Of a stretch of 64,000 nucleotides of DNA, positions 1 to 8,463 are shown one piece after another. A model generated the notes under the pieces. That model saw nothing but the letters and a program-made list of their open reading frames with translations. It did no database searches and was not told where the DNA came from. Origin of the DNA: Streptomyces koelreuteriae (GTDB taxonomy: Bacteria > Actinomycetota > Actinomycetes > Streptomycetales > Streptomycetaceae); contig NZ_CP075896.1 in NCBI RefSeq assembly GCF_018604545.1, positions 6,138,001 to 6,202,000 on the forward strand, given 5' to 3'. How positions within the stretch are numbered: the stretch's first letter is position 1; each line of letters opens with the position of its first letter. The position numbers and the translations under genes are program-made.

Positions 1-178
1 CGTTGCGGATCAGCGAGTACGTCCAGTAACTCACCGCGATCAGCAGGATCTCGAACCAGAACCGGGGCCGGCGCGGGGTGCGCGGCCGGCGCGGTGAACC
101 CGGGCCGCTCTCGGCCGTAACGGGCTGCGGAAGGGCCGATTCCCGGCCTTCCGGCTTCGTCACGGTCGTGTCACCCAT
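1..178 (-). CDS. PAP2-like membrane protein, N-terminal part only
   Basis: The gene runs off the left edge, so only about 59 residues are visible. It starts at ATG 178 reading MGDTTVTKPEGRESALPQPV. A hydrophilic N-terminus rich in Pro and Arg leads into a first membrane segment, FWFEILLIAVSYWTYSLIRN. A short basic tail followed by this kind of helix resembles Streptomyces PAP2-family phosphatases and related integral membrane proteins next to malR. That assignment is from memory of the family; no catalytic motif lies inside the window. It is transcribed in the same direction as malR, which ends 96 bases upstream. Confidence 0.5.
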   Translation of the reverse strand, partial: MGDTTVTKPEGRESALPQPVTAESGPGSPRRPRTPRRPRFWFEILLIAVSYWTYSLIRN

Positions 179-274
179 AGGCACAAAGTCTGCCAGAAAA
201 GGACTTCCCCACCGATCATCCCCCGGTGAGGGCCGGGTCGCATGTTCTCTCTACGGCGAGATCAGGCCATGACG

Positions 275-1309
275 TCAGGAGCGAGTGCGATCCCCGGGTG
301 CCGAAGCGGTTGAACCGCGCACCACCAGTTCCGGCATGAACACGAACTCGCTGTGGGGGGCCGGAGTCCCGCCGATCTCCTCCAGCAGCGTGCGGACGGC
401 GGCCTGGCCCATCGCCGGGACCGGCTTGCGGATCGTGGTCAGCGGCGGGTCGGTGAAGGCGATCAGCGGGGAGTCGTCGAAGCCGACCACCGAGATGTCC
501 TTCGGCACGTCCAGGCCCAGCTGCCGCGCCGCCCTGATCGCGCCCAGCGCCATCATGTCGCTCGCGCACACCACGGCCGTGCAGTTCCGCTCGATCAGCG
601 CCGTCGTCGCGGCCTGCCCGCCCTCCAGCGTGTACAGGGAGTGCTGGACCAGCTCCGACTCGACGGCCTCGGCGCCCAGCCCCAACTGGTCCTGCATCGT
701 GCGCACGAACCCCTCGATCTTGCGCTGCACCGGCACGAACCGCTTCGGCCCCAGCGCCAGCCCGATCCGCTGGTGCCCCAGGGACACCAGGTGCGTGACC
801 GCGAGGCTCATCGCGGCACGGTCGTCGGGGGAGATGAACGGCGCCTGCACCTTCGGCGAGAAGCCGTCGACCAGCACGTACGGCACGCCCTGCGCGCGCA
901 GCCGGTCGTAGCGCTGCATGTCGGCGGTGGTGTCCGCGTGCAGCCCGGAGACGTAGATGATGCCGGCGACCCCGCGGTCGACGAGCATCTCCGTGAGCTC
1001 GTCCTCCGTCGAGCCGCCCGGCGTCTGGGTGGCGAGGACGGGCGTGTAGCCCTGCCTCGTCAGCGCCTGGCCGATGACCTGGGCCAGGGCCGGGAAGATC
1101 GGGTTCTCCAGCTCGGGGGTGATCAGTCCCACCAGGCCCTCGCTGCGCTGGCGCAGCCGCACCGGGCGTTCGTAGCCCAGTACGTCGAGGGCGGCCAGGA
1201 CGGACTGGCGGGTGGTGGCGGCGACGCCCGGCTTCCCGTTGAGGACGCGGCTGACGGTCGCTTCGCTCACCCCCGCCTGGGCGGCGATGTCGGCAAGCCG
1301 TGTGGTCAC
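275..1309 (-). CDS. malR: LacI-family maltose repressor MalR
   Basis: Predicted repressor of the adjacent maltose/maltodextrin genes. The N-terminus has a LacI helix-turn-helix (TRLADIAAQAGVSEATVSRV, about residues 3-22), followed by a periplasmic-binding-protein-like effector domain ending near FMPELVVRGST. From GTG 1309 the product is 344 residues, a normal LacI length and the length I recall for S. coelicolor MalR. An upstream ATG at 1402 is in frame, but the extra 31 codons have about one third A/T at the third position, unlike the rest of the gene, so they look non-coding. A -10-like TACAGT lies 9 bases before the GTG, suggesting a leaderless message. It is divergent from malE and shares a 401-base regulatory gap. 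Confidence 0.88.
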   Translation of the reverse strand: MTTRLADIAAQAGVSEATVSRVLNGKPGVAATTRQSVLAALDVLGYERPVRLRQRSEGLVGLITPELENPIFPALAQVIGQALTRQGYTPVLATQTPGGSTEDELTEMLVDRGVAGIIYVSGLHADTTADMQRYDRLRAQGVPYVLVDGFSPKVQAPFISPDDRAAMSLAVTHLVSLGHQRIGLALGPKRFVPVQRKIEGFVRTMQDQLGLGAEAVESELVQHSLYTLEGGQAATTALIERNCTAVVCASDMMALGAIRAARQLGLDVPKDISVVGFDDSPLIAFTDPPLTTIRKPVPAMGQAAVRTLLEEIGGTPAPHSEFVFMPELVVRGSTASAPGDRTRS

Positions 1310-1481
1310 AGGACCGGACTGTAGCGGCCGGGGATCTCCTTGCGCACCGACGGGACGCCTGGTGCGTGCCGTCCCACGGCCGGCGGCGGGTTGCTGGGTC
1401 ATCGCGGTCCCCAAATGGTCGAGAAGAGGTCGTGGCCGGCGTCCGATCCGCAACGAATGATTCCCCCGACGGAAGCGGATG

Positions 1482-1505
1482 GCAAGTGCTTGCAGAGTCT
1501 TGCAC
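1482..1505. promoter_or_regulatory. Putative MalR half-site cluster, malR side
   Basis: GCAAG-TG-CTTGC forms a short inverted repeat (1482-1493) and is followed by another CTTGCA at 1499. The same half-site recurs before malE, the amylase and the pullulanase. This suggests MalR binding and possibly autoregulation, inferred from repetition and position. Confidence 0.55.
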
Positions 1506-1591
1506 AGCTGTCCGAGTCCCTGCCGAACAGCCGGAAATCCGGGTCCGGGAGGGGCCGGGGAGAGGTCACGGCGGGGTAACCATCCGCACCG

Positions 1592-1624
1592 CTTGCAACT
1601 TTTTGCTGCAAGGTCTTTCGCAAG
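1592..1624. promoter_or_regulatory. Putative MalR operator at malE promoter
   Basis: CTTGCA (1592-1597) and TGCAAG (1607-1612) form an inverted repeat with a 9-base spacer, followed by a third GCAAG half-site at 1620-1624. The segment TTGCTGCAAG is shared with the amylase operator and, with one change, the pullulanase operator. It abuts and overlaps the proposed -35 of malE, a position suited to repression. Confidence 0.65.
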
Positions 1625-1710
1625 TCCGTGAAGCGCGGCTAATCTCACCGACGCCCGGCGGCCAACGGCGCAGTCGGCAGCACGAACGGGCTGACCCTCA
1701 AGGAGAACTC

Positions 1711-2979
1711 ATGCGGCGTGGCATAGCGGCCACCGCGCTGGTGGCGTCCCTCGCCCTGGCGGCGACGGCGTGCGGCGGAAGCGACAGCGGCGACGAGGCC
1801 GGCGGCCCGGTCACCATCACCTGGTGGGACACCTCCAACGCGACCAACGAGGCGCCGACGTACAAGGCCCTGGTCAAGGAGTTCGAGGCCGCCAACAAGG
1901 ACGTCAAGGTCAACTACGTCAACGTCCCCTTCGACCAGGCGCAGAACAAGTTCGACACCGCCGCCGGTTCCAAGGGCGCCCCCGACGTGCTGCGTTCCGA
2001 GGTCGGCTGGACCCCGGCCTTCGCCAAGAAGGGCTTCTTCGCCCCGCTCGACGGCACCGAGGCCCTCGCCGAGCAGGACAAGTTCCAGCCCAGCCTGATC
2101 GAGCAGGCCACGTACGACGGCAAGACCTACGGCGTCCCCTTCACCACGGACACCCTCGCCCTCGTCTACAACAAGGAACTGTTCGAGAAGGCCGGCGTCG
2201 AGGCCCCCAAGACCTGGGACGACCTGAAGAAGGCCGCCGCCACCATCAAGGACAAGACCGGCGTCGACGGCTACTGGGGCTCCACCCAGGCCTACTACGC
2301 GCAGAGCTTCCTCTACGGCGAGGGCGCCGACACCGTCGACGTCGACGCCAAGAAGATCACCGTGACCTCGCCGGAGGCCAAGAAGGGCTACGGCACCTGG
2401 CAGGGCCTCTTCAAGGGCAAGGGCCTGCACAAGGCCGACACCACCGCGGACGCCTACGCCCACATCCAGGAGGCGTTCGTCAGCGGCAAGGTCGCCTCGA
2501 TCGTCCAGGGCCCGTGGGAGATCACCAACTTCTACAAGGGTTCCGCCTTCAAGGACAAGAACAACCTCGGCATCGCCACCGTCCCGGCCGGCTCCACCGG
2601 CAAGGCGGGCGCCCCGACCGGCGGCCACAACCTCTCCGTGTACGCGGGCTCGGACAAGGCCCACCAGGAGGCCTCGCTGAAGTTCGTGAAGTTCATGACC
2701 TCGGCCAAGGCCCAGGAGACCATCGCGCTGAAGAACTCCACGCTCCCCACCCGCGAGGACGCCTACACCGCCGAGGTCAAGGCCGACCCCGGCATCGCCG
2801 GCTACCAGGGCGTGCTGTCCGCCGCCCAGCCGCGCCCGGCGCTGCCCGAGTACAGCTCCCTGTGGGTCCCGCTCGACGACGAGCTGCTCAAGATCGCGAG
2901 CGGCAAGGAGTCCCTGGACAAGGGCCTCGGCAACGCCGAGACCGCCATCACCAAGCTGGTGCCCGACTTCTCCAAGTGA
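1711..2979 (+). CDS. malE: Maltose/maltodextrin-binding lipoprotein MalE
   Basis: Extracellular solute-binding lipoprotein that delivers maltose or maltodextrins to MalFG. The 422-residue product starts at ATG 1711 behind AAGGAG. The signal peptide MRRGIAATALVASLALAATAC ends in a lipobox (LAATAC-G), predicting lipidation of Cys21. The mature protein has typical family 1 binding-protein features: ITWWDTSNATNEAPTYKALV at the start, AFVSGKVASIVQGPWEI in the middle and a C-terminal helix PDFSK. It is the first gene of malEFG. A strong hairpin separates it from malF, which may give more binding protein than permease. No ATPase is encoded nearby; in Streptomyces this role is normally served by the shared ATPase MsiK. 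Confidence 0.93.
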   Translation: MRRGIAATALVASLALAATACGGSDSGDEAGGPVTITWWDTSNATNEAPTYKALVKEFEAANKDVKVNYVNVPFDQAQNKFDTAAGSKGAPDVLRSEVGWTPAFAKKGFFAPLDGTEALAEQDKFQPSLIEQATYDGKTYGVPFTTDTLALVYNKELFEKAGVEAPKTWDDLKKAAATIKDKTGVDGYWGSTQAYYAQSFLYGEGADTVDVDAKKITVTSPEAKKGYGTWQGLFKGKGLHKADTTADAYAHIQEAFVSGKVASIVQGPWEITNFYKGSAFKDKNNLGIATVPAGSTGKAGAPTGGHNLSVYAGSDKAHQEASLKFVKFMTSAKAQETIALKNSTLPTREDAYTAEVKADPGIAGYQGVLSAAQPRPALPEYSSLWVPLDDELLKIASGKESLDKGLGNAETAITKLVPDFSK

Positions 2980-2986
2980 CCGCCGG

Positions 2987-3034
2987 GTGGCCGCCGGATC
3001 CCCCTGGCACTGGGGAGGGGGATCCGGCGGCCAC
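2987..3034. terminator. Perfect 18-bp hairpin between malE and malF
   Basis: The arms 2987-3004 and 3017-3034 are exactly complementary over 18 bases, with a 12-base loop. There is no T-run after the stem, and malF follows without an obvious new promoter. The likely roles are partial termination or mRNA 3' protection that lifts malE expression above malFG, as known for hairpins between binding-protein and permease genes in other sugar ABC operons. Confidence 0.75.
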
Positions 3035-3097
3035 CGGCCCGTGCCTGCGCCTGGGCAGCCCCCTAGAACTCCTTGAACTTCCAGAAGGTGTCGAACC

Positions 3098-4102
3098 ATG
3101 ACAGTCGTCATCGACCGAGCGACCGGCAAGCGGCGCGGTGAGCGGGAACCGCGTCCCGGGCCGGGCCGGCGGCTGAAGAACGGCTTCCACAAGCACTGGT
3201 ACGCCTACGCGATGGTCGCCCCGGTGGCGGTCGTCCTCGGGGTCCTCGTGCTGTACCCGCTGGCATACGGCCTGTACCTCACGCTCACCGACGCCACCAG
3301 CCTCAACACCGCCCGCACGATCGGCGTCAACGAGATCGACGCCACCTACAAGTTCATCGGCCTGGACAACTACGCCGACATCCTGTGGGGCCCGACGGCG
3401 TACGACCGCTTCTGGTCGCACTTCCTGTGGACGGTCTTCTGGACGGCCGCCTGCGTCACCCTGCACTACGGCATCGGTCTCGGCCTGGCGCTGCTGCTCA
3501 ACCAGAAGCTGCGCGGCCGCACCCTCTACCGGATGCTCCTGGTGCTGCCCTGGGCCGTGCCGACCTTCGTCACCGTCTTCGGCTGGCGCTTCATGCTCGC
3601 CGACGGCGGCATCATCAACTCCGGCCTGGAGCTGCTGCATCTGCCGACGCCGCTGTGGCTGGAGGACACCTTCTGGCAGCGGTTCTCCGCGATCATGGTC
3701 AACACCTGGTGCGGTGTGCCGTTCATGATGGTCTCGCTGCTCGGCGGACTGCAGTCGATCGACGCGAGCCTGTACGAGGCCTCCGAGATGGACGGCGCGA
3801 ACGCCTGGCAGCGGTTCCGCTACGTCACCCTGCCCGGCCTGAGGTCCGTCAGCACGACGGTCGTCCTCCTCGGTGTCATCTGGACCTTCAACCAGTTCGC
3901 CATCATCTTCCTGTTGTTCGGCAACACCGCCCCCGACGCCCAGATCCTCGTGACCTGGGCCTACCAGCTCGGCTTCGGGCAGCAGCCGCGCGACTACGCC
4001 CAGTCCGCCGCCTACGGAATCCTGCTCCTGTCCCTCCTGATCGTCTTCACCTCGTTCTACCGCCGCTGGATTGACCGCAACGAGCAGCAGCTCGCGATCT
4101 GA
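3098..4102 (+). CDS. malF: Maltose ABC transporter permease MalF
   Basis: Inner-membrane permease subunit of the maltodextrin importer, 334 residues. A cytoplasmic basic N-terminus (GKRRGEREPRPGPGRRLKNGF) precedes about six membrane segments, beginning YAMVAPVAVVLGVLVLYPLAYGLYLTL. The ATPase-contact EAA loop is EASEMDGANAWQRFRYVTLPGL near residues 227-248. Unlike enterobacterial MalF it lacks the long extra periplasmic loop, as usual for Gram-positive homologues. It follows malE after a hairpin-containing gap and is separated from malG by 13 bases. Confidence 0.93.
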   Translation: MTVVIDRATGKRRGEREPRPGPGRRLKNGFHKHWYAYAMVAPVAVVLGVLVLYPLAYGLYLTLTDATSLNTARTIGVNEIDATYKFIGLDNYADILWGPTAYDRFWSHFLWTVFWTAACVTLHYGIGLGLALLLNQKLRGRTLYRMLLVLPWAVPTFVTVFGWRFMLADGGIINSGLELLHLPTPLWLEDTFWQRFSAIMVNTWCGVPFMMVSLLGGLQSIDASLYEASEMDGANAWQRFRYVTLPGLRSVSTTVVLLGVIWTFNQFAIIFLLFGNTAPDAQILVTWAYQLGFGQQPRDYAQSAAYGILLLSLLIVFTSFYRRWIDRNEQQLAI

Positions 4103-4115
4103 GGCAGGAGTTCTC

Positions 4116-5033
4116 ATGAGTACGACGAGTACGACCACCGTCGAGACCCCCGCCGCGGCCGGCGAGCGGCGCCCCGCGGGCGACCCGCGCAAGGTCCGCC
4201 GCCGCGGCGAGCAGAGCCGCGCGGGCTCCCTCGCCTCGCACGCCGTGCTGATCGGCGCGAGCCTGACCGCGCTCTTCCCGATCGCCTGGCTGGTCTTCCT
4301 GTCCCTCGGCCCGGACAAGGACGACTACCTGCACCCCGGGCGCATCTGGAGCAAGATGACGCTCGACAACTACGCCTTCGTCCTGAAGGACACGAGCTTC
4401 TTCGACTGGCTGACCAGCACGCTGGTCGTGGTGCTGGGCACGACGCTCATCGGCGTCGTCGTCGCGGCGTCCACCGGCTACGCGGTCTCCCGCATGAGGT
4501 TCCCCGGCTACCGGAAGCTGATGTGGGCGCTGCTGGTCACCCAGATGTTCCCCATCGCGGTACTGATCGTGCCGATGTACCAGATCCTCTCGGATCTCCA
4601 GCTCATCGACAGCTACCTTGGTCTCATCCTTGTCAACTGCACCACGATCGTGCCGTACTGCGCCTGGCTGATGAAGGGCTATTTCGACACCATCCCGTTC
4701 GAGATCGACGAGGCCGGGCGCGTCGACGGGCTGACCCCCTTCGGCACGTTCGCGCGGCTCATCCTGCCGCTCGCGAAGCCCGGCCTCGCGGTCGCGGCGT
4801 TCTACAGCTTCCTCACGGCCTTCGGGGAGGTCGCGTTCGCCTCGACGTTCATGCTGAGCGACGACAAGTACACCTTTGCCGTCGGTCTGCAGACCTTTGT
4901 GAGCGAGCATGACGCGCAGCGGAATCTGATGGCCGCGACGGCTGTGCTGATCGCGATACCGGCTGCCATCTTCTTCTATCTCGTGCAGAAGAATCTGGTG
5001 ACCGGGCTTACCGCCGGTGGCACGAAGGGGTGA
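4116..5033 (+). CDS. malG: Maltose ABC transporter permease MalG
   Basis: Second permease subunit, 305 residues. The start at ATG 4116 is preceded by GGCAGGAG. The N-terminal 35 residues are polar, followed by about six membrane segments from AVLIGASLTALFPIAWLVFLSL. The EAA loop is EIDEAGRVDGLTPFGTFARLILPLAKPG near residue 195. It pairs with MalF to form the channel. The last helix reads LMAATAVLIAIPAAIFFYLVQKNLVTG. The alpha-glucosidase follows 217 bases downstream. Confidence 0.93.
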   Translation: MSTTSTTTVETPAAAGERRPAGDPRKVRRRGEQSRAGSLASHAVLIGASLTALFPIAWLVFLSLGPDKDDYLHPGRIWSKMTLDNYAFVLKDTSFFDWLTSTLVVVLGTTLIGVVVAASTGYAVSRMRFPGYRKLMWALLVTQMFPIAVLIVPMYQILSDLQLIDSYLGLILVNCTTIVPYCAWLMKGYFDTIPFEIDEAGRVDGLTPFGTFARLILPLAKPGLAVAAFYSFLTAFGEVAFASTFMLSDDKYTFAVGLQTFVSEHDAQRNLMAATAVLIAIPAAIFFYLVQKNLVTGLTAGGTKG

Positions 5034-5098
5034 CGCACGCTCCGCCGGTGGAGCCGGGACAGGTCGTCGCTCGGCCGCGGCGCCGTCGTGGTCGCTCA

Positions 5099-5124
5099 CG
5101 CAGTTCCCCGCGCCCCTGGGGCGC
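5099..5124. repeat. Streptomyces intergenic repeat, copy 1
   Basis: The 19-base core CGCAGTTCCCCGCGCCCCT (5099-5117) reappears exactly, in reverse complement, at 53922-53940. Its right end forms a short GCGCCCC/GGGGCGC stem. Such elements are scattered through Streptomyces intergenic regions and often sit after genes. Here it lies in the malG-alpha-glucosidase gap. Confidence 0.7.
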
Positions 5125-5250
5125 TGCCGAACCGCACTCCAGAAGCCCGAGGTGGCCGCGGTGCCCATCCGACCCCGCTGTACCGCGGCCACCTCGTCAC
5201 CCCACCCCACGTCTCACATGACCACACCCCTGTTACGCACCAAGGACGAC

Positions 5251-6939
5251 ATGAGCCAGCAGCACTCAGCCGCCCCGACCCCGACTTCCGCCACGGCCGT
5301 CGCCAAGCGCCGCGACTGGTGGCGGGACGCGGTGATCTACCAGGTGTATCCGCGCAGCTTCGCCGACAGCGACGGCGACGGCATGGGCGACCTGGAAGGT
5401 GTCCGCACCCGTCTGCCGTATCTGCGCGACCTCGGCGTGGACGCCGTGTGGCTCAGCCCCTTCTACGCCTCGCCGCAGGCCGACGCCGGCTACGACGTCG
5501 CCGACTACCGGGCCGTCGACCCCATGTTCGGCAACCTCCTGGACGCCGACGCGCTGATCCGCGACGCCCACGAGCTGAGCCTCAGGATCATCGTCGACCT
5601 GGTCCCGAACCACTCCTCCGACCAGCACGAGTGGTTCAAGCGGGCCGTCGCCGAGGGCCCGGGCTCGCCGCTGCGGGAGCGCTACCACTTCCGCCCCGGC
5701 AAGGGGAAGCACGGCGAACTGCCGCCCAACGACTGGGAGTCGATCTTCGGCGGGCCGGCGTGGACCCGGGTCACCGAACCCGACGGCACGCCCGGGGAGT
5801 GGTACCTGCACCTCTTCGCCCCCGAGCAGCCCGACTTCAACTGGGAGCACCCGGCGGTCGGCGACGAGTTCCGCTCCATCCTGCGCTTCTGGCTGGACAT
5901 GGGCGTCGACGGCTTCCGCATCGACGTCGCCCACGGTCTGGTGAAGGCGGCGGGGCTGCCCGACCTCGGATCCCACGACCAGGTGAAGCTGCTGGGCAAC
6001 GATGTCATGCCGTTCTTCGACCAGGAGGGCGTGCACGAGATCTACCGGCAGTGGCGGCTCATCCTCGACGAGTACGCGGGGGAGAGGATCTTCGTCGCCG
6101 AGGCCTGGACCCCGACCATCGAGCGCACCGCCCACTACGTCCGCCCGGACGAGCTGCACCAGGCGTTCAACTTCCAGTACCTCAGCACCCACTGGGACGC
6201 CGAGGAGATGCGCGAGGTCATCGACCGCACCCTGGACGCCATGCGCCCGGTCGGCGCCCCCGCCACCTGGGTGCTGTCCAACCACGACGTGACCCGGCAC
6301 GCCACCCGCTTCGCCAACCCGGCGGGCCTCGGCACCCAGATCCGGCTGGCCGGCGACCGGGAACTGGGGCTGCGCAGGGCCCGGGCCGCGTCCCTGCTCA
6401 TGCTGGCGCTGCCCGGCTCGGCCTACGTCTACCAGGGCGAGGAACTCGGGCTGCCCGACGTCGTCGACCTGCCGGACGAGGTGCGTCAGGACCCGGCGTA
6501 CTTCCGGGGAGCGGGGCAGGACGGCTTCCGCGACGGGTGCCGGGTGCCGATCCCGTGGACCCGGACCGGGGCGTCGTACGGCTTCGGCGACGGGGGCAGC
6601 TGGCTGCCGCAGCCCGACGGCTGGGGCGAGCTGAGCGTCGAGGCGCAGACCGGGGAGCCCGGCTCGACCCTGGAGCTGTACCGGGCCGCGCTCGCCGTGC
6701 GCCGTGAGCAGCCCGACCTCGGCGCCGGTACGTCCGTGGAGTGGCTGCGGGCGCCCGAGGGTGTGCTCGCCTTCCGGCGCGGGGAGTTCGTGTGCGTCGC
6801 GAACACCACCGGGGAGTCGGTGGCGATGCCGGCGTACGGCCGGGTGCTGGTCGCGAGCGGCGAGGTCGTCCTGGTCGACGACGAGGCGAAGGTGCCGGCC
6901 GACGGCACGGTGTGGTGGACCACCGCGACCACCGCCTGA
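5251..6939 (+). CDS. GH13 alpha-glucosidase
   Basis: Intracellular glucosidase expected to hydrolyse imported maltose and short maltodextrins to glucose; no signal peptide is present. Its 562 residues start at ATG 5251 behind AAGGA. The GH13 barrel begins DWWRDAVIYQVYPRSFADSDGDGMGDLEGV. The catalytic triad is visible: the nucleophile Asp in GVDGFRIDVAHG (about residue 226), the acid/base Glu in FVAEAW (about 285) and the Asp in LSNHDVTRH (about 346). The first region, DLVPNHSSDQHEWF, matches oligo-1,6-glucosidase/alpha-glucosidase types. An in-frame ATG at 5219 lacks a ribosome site and was not chosen. S. coelicolor has a glucosidase (AglA type) in the same position. Confidence 0.9.
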   Translation: MSQQHSAAPTPTSATAVAKRRDWWRDAVIYQVYPRSFADSDGDGMGDLEGVRTRLPYLRDLGVDAVWLSPFYASPQADAGYDVADYRAVDPMFGNLLDADALIRDAHELSLRIIVDLVPNHSSDQHEWFKRAVAEGPGSPLRERYHFRPGKGKHGELPPNDWESIFGGPAWTRVTEPDGTPGEWYLHLFAPEQPDFNWEHPAVGDEFRSILRFWLDMGVDGFRIDVAHGLVKAAGLPDLGSHDQVKLLGNDVMPFFDQEGVHEIYRQWRLILDEYAGERIFVAEAWTPTIERTAHYVRPDELHQAFNFQYLSTHWDAEEMREVIDRTLDAMRPVGAPATWVLSNHDVTRHATRFANPAGLGTQIRLAGDRELGLRRARAASLLMLALPGSAYVYQGEELGLPDVVDLPDEVRQDPAYFRGAGQDGFRDGCRVPIPWTRTGASYGFGDGGSWLPQPDGWGELSVEAQTGEPGSTLELYRAALAVRREQPDLGAGTSVEWLRAPEGVLAFRRGEFVCVANTTGESVAMPAYGRVLVASGEVVLVDDEAKVPADGTVWWTTATTA

Positions 6940-6959
6940 TTTTCCTTTGAATTTCGTAC

Positions 6960-6987
6960 GGCCCGCTGCCCTTTCGGGTGGCGGGCC
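6960..6987. terminator. Hairpin after alpha-glucosidase
   Basis: Arms 6960-6970 and 6977-6987 pair over 11 positions with one G-T pair and a 6-base loop. The hairpin lies 20 bases after the glucosidase stop and before the amylase promoter region, so it probably separates the two transcripts. Confidence 0.65.
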
Positions 6988-7003
6988 TCTATCATCTGCG
7001 TCA

Positions 7004-7031
7004 CTGCAAGGTTTCTGAACCTTGCTGCAAG
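7004..7031. promoter_or_regulatory. Putative MalR operator upstream of amylase
   Basis: CTGCAAG (7004-7010) and CTTGCTGCAAG (7021-7031) lie just before the amylase ribosome site. The second matches TTTGCTGCAAG before malE. A weak -10-like TATCAT sits at 6990-6995; if used, the operator would cover the transcription start. Control by MalR is inferred from the shared sequence. Confidence 0.65.
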
Positions 7032-7058
7032 AACCTTCAACGAAGAAGGAAACCCCAC

Positions 7059-8432
7059 ATGGCACGCAGATTCCTCGCCCTCGCCACCGCGCTCGCGGCG
7101 GCTTCGGTTGTCATGAACCCGACTAGTGCACAGGCCTCCCCACCTGGCACCAAGGACGTCACCGCCGTCCTCTTCGAGTGGAACTTCGCCTCCGTCGCCC
7201 GCGAGTGCACCAACACCCTCGGCCCCGCCGGATACGGCTACGTCCAGGTCTCCCCGCCCGCCGAGCACATACAGGGCTCCCAGTGGTGGACGTCGTACCA
7301 GCCGGTCAGCTACAAGATCGCCGGGCGGCTCGGTGACCGCACGGCCTTCCGGGACATGGTGAACACCTGCCACGCGGCCGGGGTGAAGGTCGTCGCCGAC
7401 GCGGTCGTCAACCACATGGCGGCGGGCAGCGGCACCGGCACCGGCGGCTCGTCGTACGGCAAGTACACCTACCCGGGCCTGTACTCCGCGCCCGACTTCG
7501 ACGACTGCACCTCCCAGATCAGCAACTACCAGGACCGCTGGAACGTCCAGCACTGCGAACTGGTCGGCCTCTCCGACCTCGACACCGGCGAGAACTATGT
7601 GCGCGGCGCGATCGCCGGGTACCTGAACGACCTGCTCTCCCTCGGCGTCGACGGCTTCCGCATCGACGCGGCCAAGCACATGGACGCGGCCGACCTGGCG
7701 AACATCAAGTCCCGGCTGAGCAACCCGTCGGTCTACTGGAAGCAGGAGGTGATCCACGGCTCCGGCGAGGCCGTCCAGCCCACTGAATACACGAGTAACG
7801 GCGACGTCCAGGAGTTCCGCTACGCCTACGACCTCAAGCGGGTCTTCAACAACGAGAACCTCGCCTATCTGAAGAACTACGGCGAGGGCTGGGGCTATAT
7901 GGGCAGCGGAGTCTCCGGCGTCTTCGTCGACAACCACGACACCGAGCGCAACGGCTCGACCCTCAGCTACAAGGACAACGCGAACTACACCCTGGCCAAC
8001 GTCTTCATGCTCGCCTGGCCCTACGGCGCCCCGGACATCAACTCCGGCTACGAGTTCAGCGATCACGACGCCGGTCCGCCGAACGGCGGCCAGGTGAACG
8101 CCTGCTGGCAGGATGGCTGGAAGTGTCAGCACAACTGGCCGGAGATCAAATCCATGGTCGGCTTCCGCAATGCCACGCGCGGGCAGGCCGTCACCAACTG
8201 GTGGGACAACGGGGGCGACGCCATCGCGTTCGGGCGGGGGAGCAAGGGCTTCGTGGCCATCAATCACGAGTCGGGTTCGCTGAGCCGGACCTATCAGACC
8301 TCGCTGCCGGCGGGGACGTACTGCAACGTGCAGAACAACACGACCGTGACCGTGAACTCCGCTGGTCAGCTCACCGCAACCCTCGGCGCGAACACGGCCC
8401 TCGCGATCCACGTGGGCCGGTCCAACTGCTGA
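7059..8432 (+). CDS. Secreted GH13 alpha-amylase
   Basis: Secreted endo-acting alpha-amylase, 457 residues, starting at ATG 7059 behind GAAGGA. The signal peptide is MARRFLALATALAAASVVMNPTSAQA, with cleavage probably after AQA. The body matches the Streptomyces amylase family: KDVTAVLFEWNFASVARECTNTLGP and YVQVSPPAEHIQGSQWWTSYQP. Catalytic residues are the Asp in GVDGFRIDAAKHM (about 203), the Glu in WKQEVIHGSGE (about 230) and the Asp in FVDNHDTERNG (about 294). Well-known Streptomyces amylases of this type carry an extra C-terminal starch-binding CBM20 of about 100 residues. This one stops after the all-beta domain C (TALAIHVGRSNC), so it has none. Its products would feed MalEFG and the upstream glucosidase. 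Confidence 0.92.
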   Translation: MARRFLALATALAAASVVMNPTSAQASPPGTKDVTAVLFEWNFASVARECTNTLGPAGYGYVQVSPPAEHIQGSQWWTSYQPVSYKIAGRLGDRTAFRDMVNTCHAAGVKVVADAVVNHMAAGSGTGTGGSSYGKYTYPGLYSAPDFDDCTSQISNYQDRWNVQHCELVGLSDLDTGENYVRGAIAGYLNDLLSLGVDGFRIDAAKHMDAADLANIKSRLSNPSVYWKQEVIHGSGEAVQPTEYTSNGDVQEFRYAYDLKRVFNNENLAYLKNYGEGWGYMGSGVSGVFVDNHDTERNGSTLSYKDNANYTLANVFMLAWPYGAPDINSGYEFSDHDAGPPNGGQVNACWQDGWKCQHNWPEIKSMVGFRNATRGQAVTNWWDNGGDAIAFGRGSKGFVAINHESGSLSRTYQTSLPAGTYCNVQNNTTVTVNSAGQLTATLGANTALAIHVGRSNC

Positions 8433-8463
8433 GCGCCGGGCTCCAGTTGCGGCGCATGAGGGA

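Larger units (their letters stand above)
1310..1710. promoter_or_regulatory. malR-malE divergent intergenic region
   Basis: This 401-base gap between the divergent malR and malE genes contains no convincing gene. It holds two clusters of CTTGC/GCAAG half-sites (1482-1505 and 1592-1624), a candidate malE promoter (-35 TTCGCA 1617-1622, -10 TAATCT 1640-1645, 17-base spacer) and a candidate leaderless malR promoter at its left edge. A strong ribosome binding site, AAGGAG (1700-1705), serves malE. The repeated half-sites are what a LacI-type repressor would bind. Confidence 0.75.

Noticed and set aside
1310..1402. N-terminal extension of MalR to ATG 1402
   Set aside because: About one third of its codons end in A or T, against very few in the body of the gene, and a -10-like element lies within it.
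1645..3192. A 515-codon minus-strand frame opposite malE
   Set aside because: Repetitive Gly/Leu/Val/Asp composition and no recognisable fold; it mirrors the codon bias of malE.
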